From assembly GCA_020353135.1 (NCBI GenBank), contig CP070688.1:926767-933106 (forward strand): a DNA stretch of 6,340 nt, in the 5' to 3' direction. A program made the translations under genes and the position numbers. The DNA is from Chloroflexota bacterium. GTDB lineage: Bacteria; Chloroflexota; Anaerolineae; Promineifilales; Promineifilaceae. Shown piece after piece: positions 5,167-6,340 of the stretch. The notes under the pieces were generated by a model, which saw only the letters and a program-made list of their open reading frames with translations, searched no databases and had not been told where the DNA came from. Position 1 is the first letter of the stretch, and each line of letters starts with the position of its first letter.

Positions 5167-5939
5167 GCTCGATCATCCGTTTCGGGCTTCTTGCAGAAGA
5201 AGATGAAGCAAAAAGCCAGGTTGAGCGGGATAAACCGTGACAACAGTAACTTGATCAAATCCTTGGGGCGGCGCAAATAGTCTGCCAAATCAGCCCAGGT
5301 GCGAGGTCGCACCCTATCGTAGCCAATCGTCTTTTCGACCACAAGCCCATTGCTTTCGATAAGCTTTTGCCACTCATACCGGGCCGCATATCGTTGTATT
5401 GGCTGGTACGGGTCGATACTCGTTCGCCCATGTCTGAACGCGTACCAGATGTTGTTTAATAAGCTGTAGGTGTTAGGCACCAAGATGATCGCCCTTCCGC
5501 CCGGTATCAAAAGCCTGCTCTTGTCGCGAATGGCAGCAGGCATATCGGTGAAGTGTTCGAGGCTGCCGATGTTGCTGACTACGGAAAAGGACTCATTTGC
5601 AAAAGGCAGTTGTTGGCTATTAGCGACGACAACGGGCTGCGCGCCGAAGTCCGCTCTCCCGCCTAGCAGTGCCTGAATGGAAAGATCATTACCATAGGCC
5701 TGAATGCCATGTTGTTGGGCCTGTGCCAGAAGGTCGCATTTGCCGGTGGAGATGTCCAGGAAGACATCGCTCGCCTGCAAATCTAGCAGCTCGTACAGCC
5801 AGATATAGAATGAGTCCGATTGAGAAATGTCCGTCTGATCGTAGACAGAATCGTAGGCATCCTGGCTTACTTTGTCCGTCACGGTTTCTTCTAGGCGGAC
5901 TTCGACGATAACGTCGGCTGGAGGTCTATCTCGAACCAT
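5163..5939 (-). CDS. Class I SAM-dependent methyltransferase (Methyltransf_11-like)
   Basis: A 258-residue protein with a Rossmann methyltransferase core. Motif I reads V-F-L-D-I-S-T-G-K-C-D-L-L (59-71), where S64 and C68 replace two of the usual glycines of DxGxGxG. Next come YGNDLS (82-87) with D85 as the probable SAM-ribose acid, N107-S-Q-Q-L-P-F, SNIGSLEHF at 122-130 (the usual D....-LEH loop) and LIPGGRAIILVPN at 144-156. The C-terminus ends with a hydrophobic stretch (about 237-249), which could touch the membrane. The target is unknown; glycan or lipid-linked sugar methylation is inferred from the neighbours. I place the start at 5939, 19 bases after the stop of the upstream glycosyltransferase, with TGGAAA upstream. 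A longer in-frame start at 5996 would add 19 residues but would overlap the upstream gene by 38 bases. The 3' end overlaps the next methyltransferase by four bases. Confidence 0.85.
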   Translation of the reverse strand: MVRDRPPADVIVEVRLEETVTDKVSQDAYDSVYDQTDISQSDSFYIWLYELLDLQASDVFLDISTGKCDLLAQAQQHGIQAYGNDLSIQALLGGRADFGAQPVVVANSQQLPFANESFSVVSNIGSLEHFTDMPAAIRDKSRLLIPGGRAIILVPNTYSLLNNIWYAFRHGRTSIDPYQPIQRYAARYEWQKLIESNGLVVEKTIGYDRVRPRTWADLADYLRRPKDLIKLLLSRFIPLNLAFCFIFFCKKPETDDRA

Positions 5940-5958
5940 TGTTTTCCACTTAGAATAG

Positions 5959-6340
5959 TTAAATCCTTGAAAATGACCTGGTTGCCGCGATTCCATCCCT
6001 CAAGCCACGCCAGTAAGCCGACAACGAGTCAAGTCGCCATTTCGTCAGTAGTCTCAGGCTTGTGCGCATTGCACTTAGCGTGCGCCAGACAATAATAACG
6101 GGCCACTGCCACATTCGGGCGTTCTTGTAGAAATAGAGAACACTTGAACGAGCCATCCAGTACCGCTCGCGGGGCGTATCACTGCCCCCACTGCTTTTCG
6201 AGACACTATGCCACATCCTGGCCATGGTGGCTACAGCAGCCCCGATTCCAGCGCGGCTGGCCCGCAAACTATAGTCGGCGTCTTCATAATACAAAAAGAA
6301 TCGCTCATCGTATAAATCGATCTGCTCAAATACTTCACGC
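5959..6340 (-). CDS. Family 2 glycosyltransferase, C-terminal part (truncated by window edge)
   Basis: The last 126 residues or so of a glycosyltransferase are visible; the reading frame is open to the window edge, so the start and nucleotide-binding half lie outside. The visible part begins R-E-V-F-E-Q-I-D-L-Y-D-E-R-F-F and then LYYEDADYSLRASRAG, the conserved F-D-E-.-F-F-.-Y-.-E-D-.-D-.-.-L-R pattern of GT2 enzymes (often annotated rhamnosyltransferase-like), where the E-D-x-D acids lie near the acceptor and metal site. MWHSVSKSSGG, a KNARMW segment and the tail YWRGLRDGI also fit this family. The W-P-V-I-I-V-W stretch may be peripheral to the membrane. It would transfer a sugar from a nucleotide donor to a growing glycan at the cytoplasmic face. 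It stands first among the genes visible in this minus-strand operon and ends with TAA at 5961-5959. Confidence 0.88.
   Translation of the reverse strand, partial: REVFEQIDLYDERFFLYYEDADYSLRASRAGIGAAVATMARMWHSVSKSSGGSDTPRERYWMARSSVLYFYKNARMWQWPVIIVWRTLSAMRTSLRLLTKWRLDSLSAYWRGLRDGIAATRSFSRI

Noticed and set aside
5940..5996. Longer start (5996) for the first methyltransferase
   Set aside because: It overlaps the upstream glycosyltransferase by 38 bases, its GAGGG abuts the ATG with no spacer, and the added residues show no family feature. The start at 5939 fits the operon spacing; the choice is not certain.

Overview
The window looks like bacterial chromosomal DNA carrying part of a cell-surface glycan cluster with exported surface proteins beside it. 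I recognise no gene diagnostic of a genus. Two features recall Chloroflexota (Anaerolineae/Caldilineae-like environmental genomes): a lipoprotein with an acidic linker containing AYPxP motifs, and an exported protein made of about 100-residue VQN...GSA...MPII repeats. This assignment is inference from memory of family style. There are no tRNA or rRNA genes, CRISPR arrays or insertion sequences.

Layout: 1-14 is identical to 14 bases of the phage T7 promoter and is most likely vector or primer sequence at a clone or contig end. From 23 to 952 on the + strand lies a polytopic membrane protein readable only by joining three reading frames, with three apparent one-base losses; it may be a GT-C type glycosyltransferase. 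It converges on a minus-strand block, with a small hairpin (972-988) between the two. Everything else is on the minus strand. In transcription order: the C-terminal part of a family 2 glycosyltransferase (6340-5959, cut by the window edge), a class I SAM methyltransferase (5939-5163), a second methyltransferase with an N-terminal CxxC/CxxC zinc-type module (5166-4240), and a flippase-like membrane protein of the LPG_synthase_TM type (4223-3270). After a 170-base gap with a good sigma70-like promoter comes a 452-residue exported four-repeat protein (3099-1741), then a textbook intrinsic terminator (1700-1665), then a lipoprotein with a carboxypeptidase-regulatory-like beta domain (1630-989).

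The first four minus-strand genes are tightly packed (19-base gap, ATGA overlap, 16-base gap) and are probably one operon: a glycosyltransferase extends a glycan, two methyltransferases modify sugars or lipid intermediates, and the flippase-like protein may move or help export a lipid-linked product. The repeat protein has its own promoter and terminator, so it is probably a separate and possibly strongly expressed unit. The lipoprotein begins only about 35 bases after that terminator, so its expression depends on read-through or on a promoter I could not identify. There is no clear-cut new system here. The most interesting items are the repeat-protein family, the terminator-to-lipoprotein arrangement and the artefact-versus-pseudogene question at the left end.
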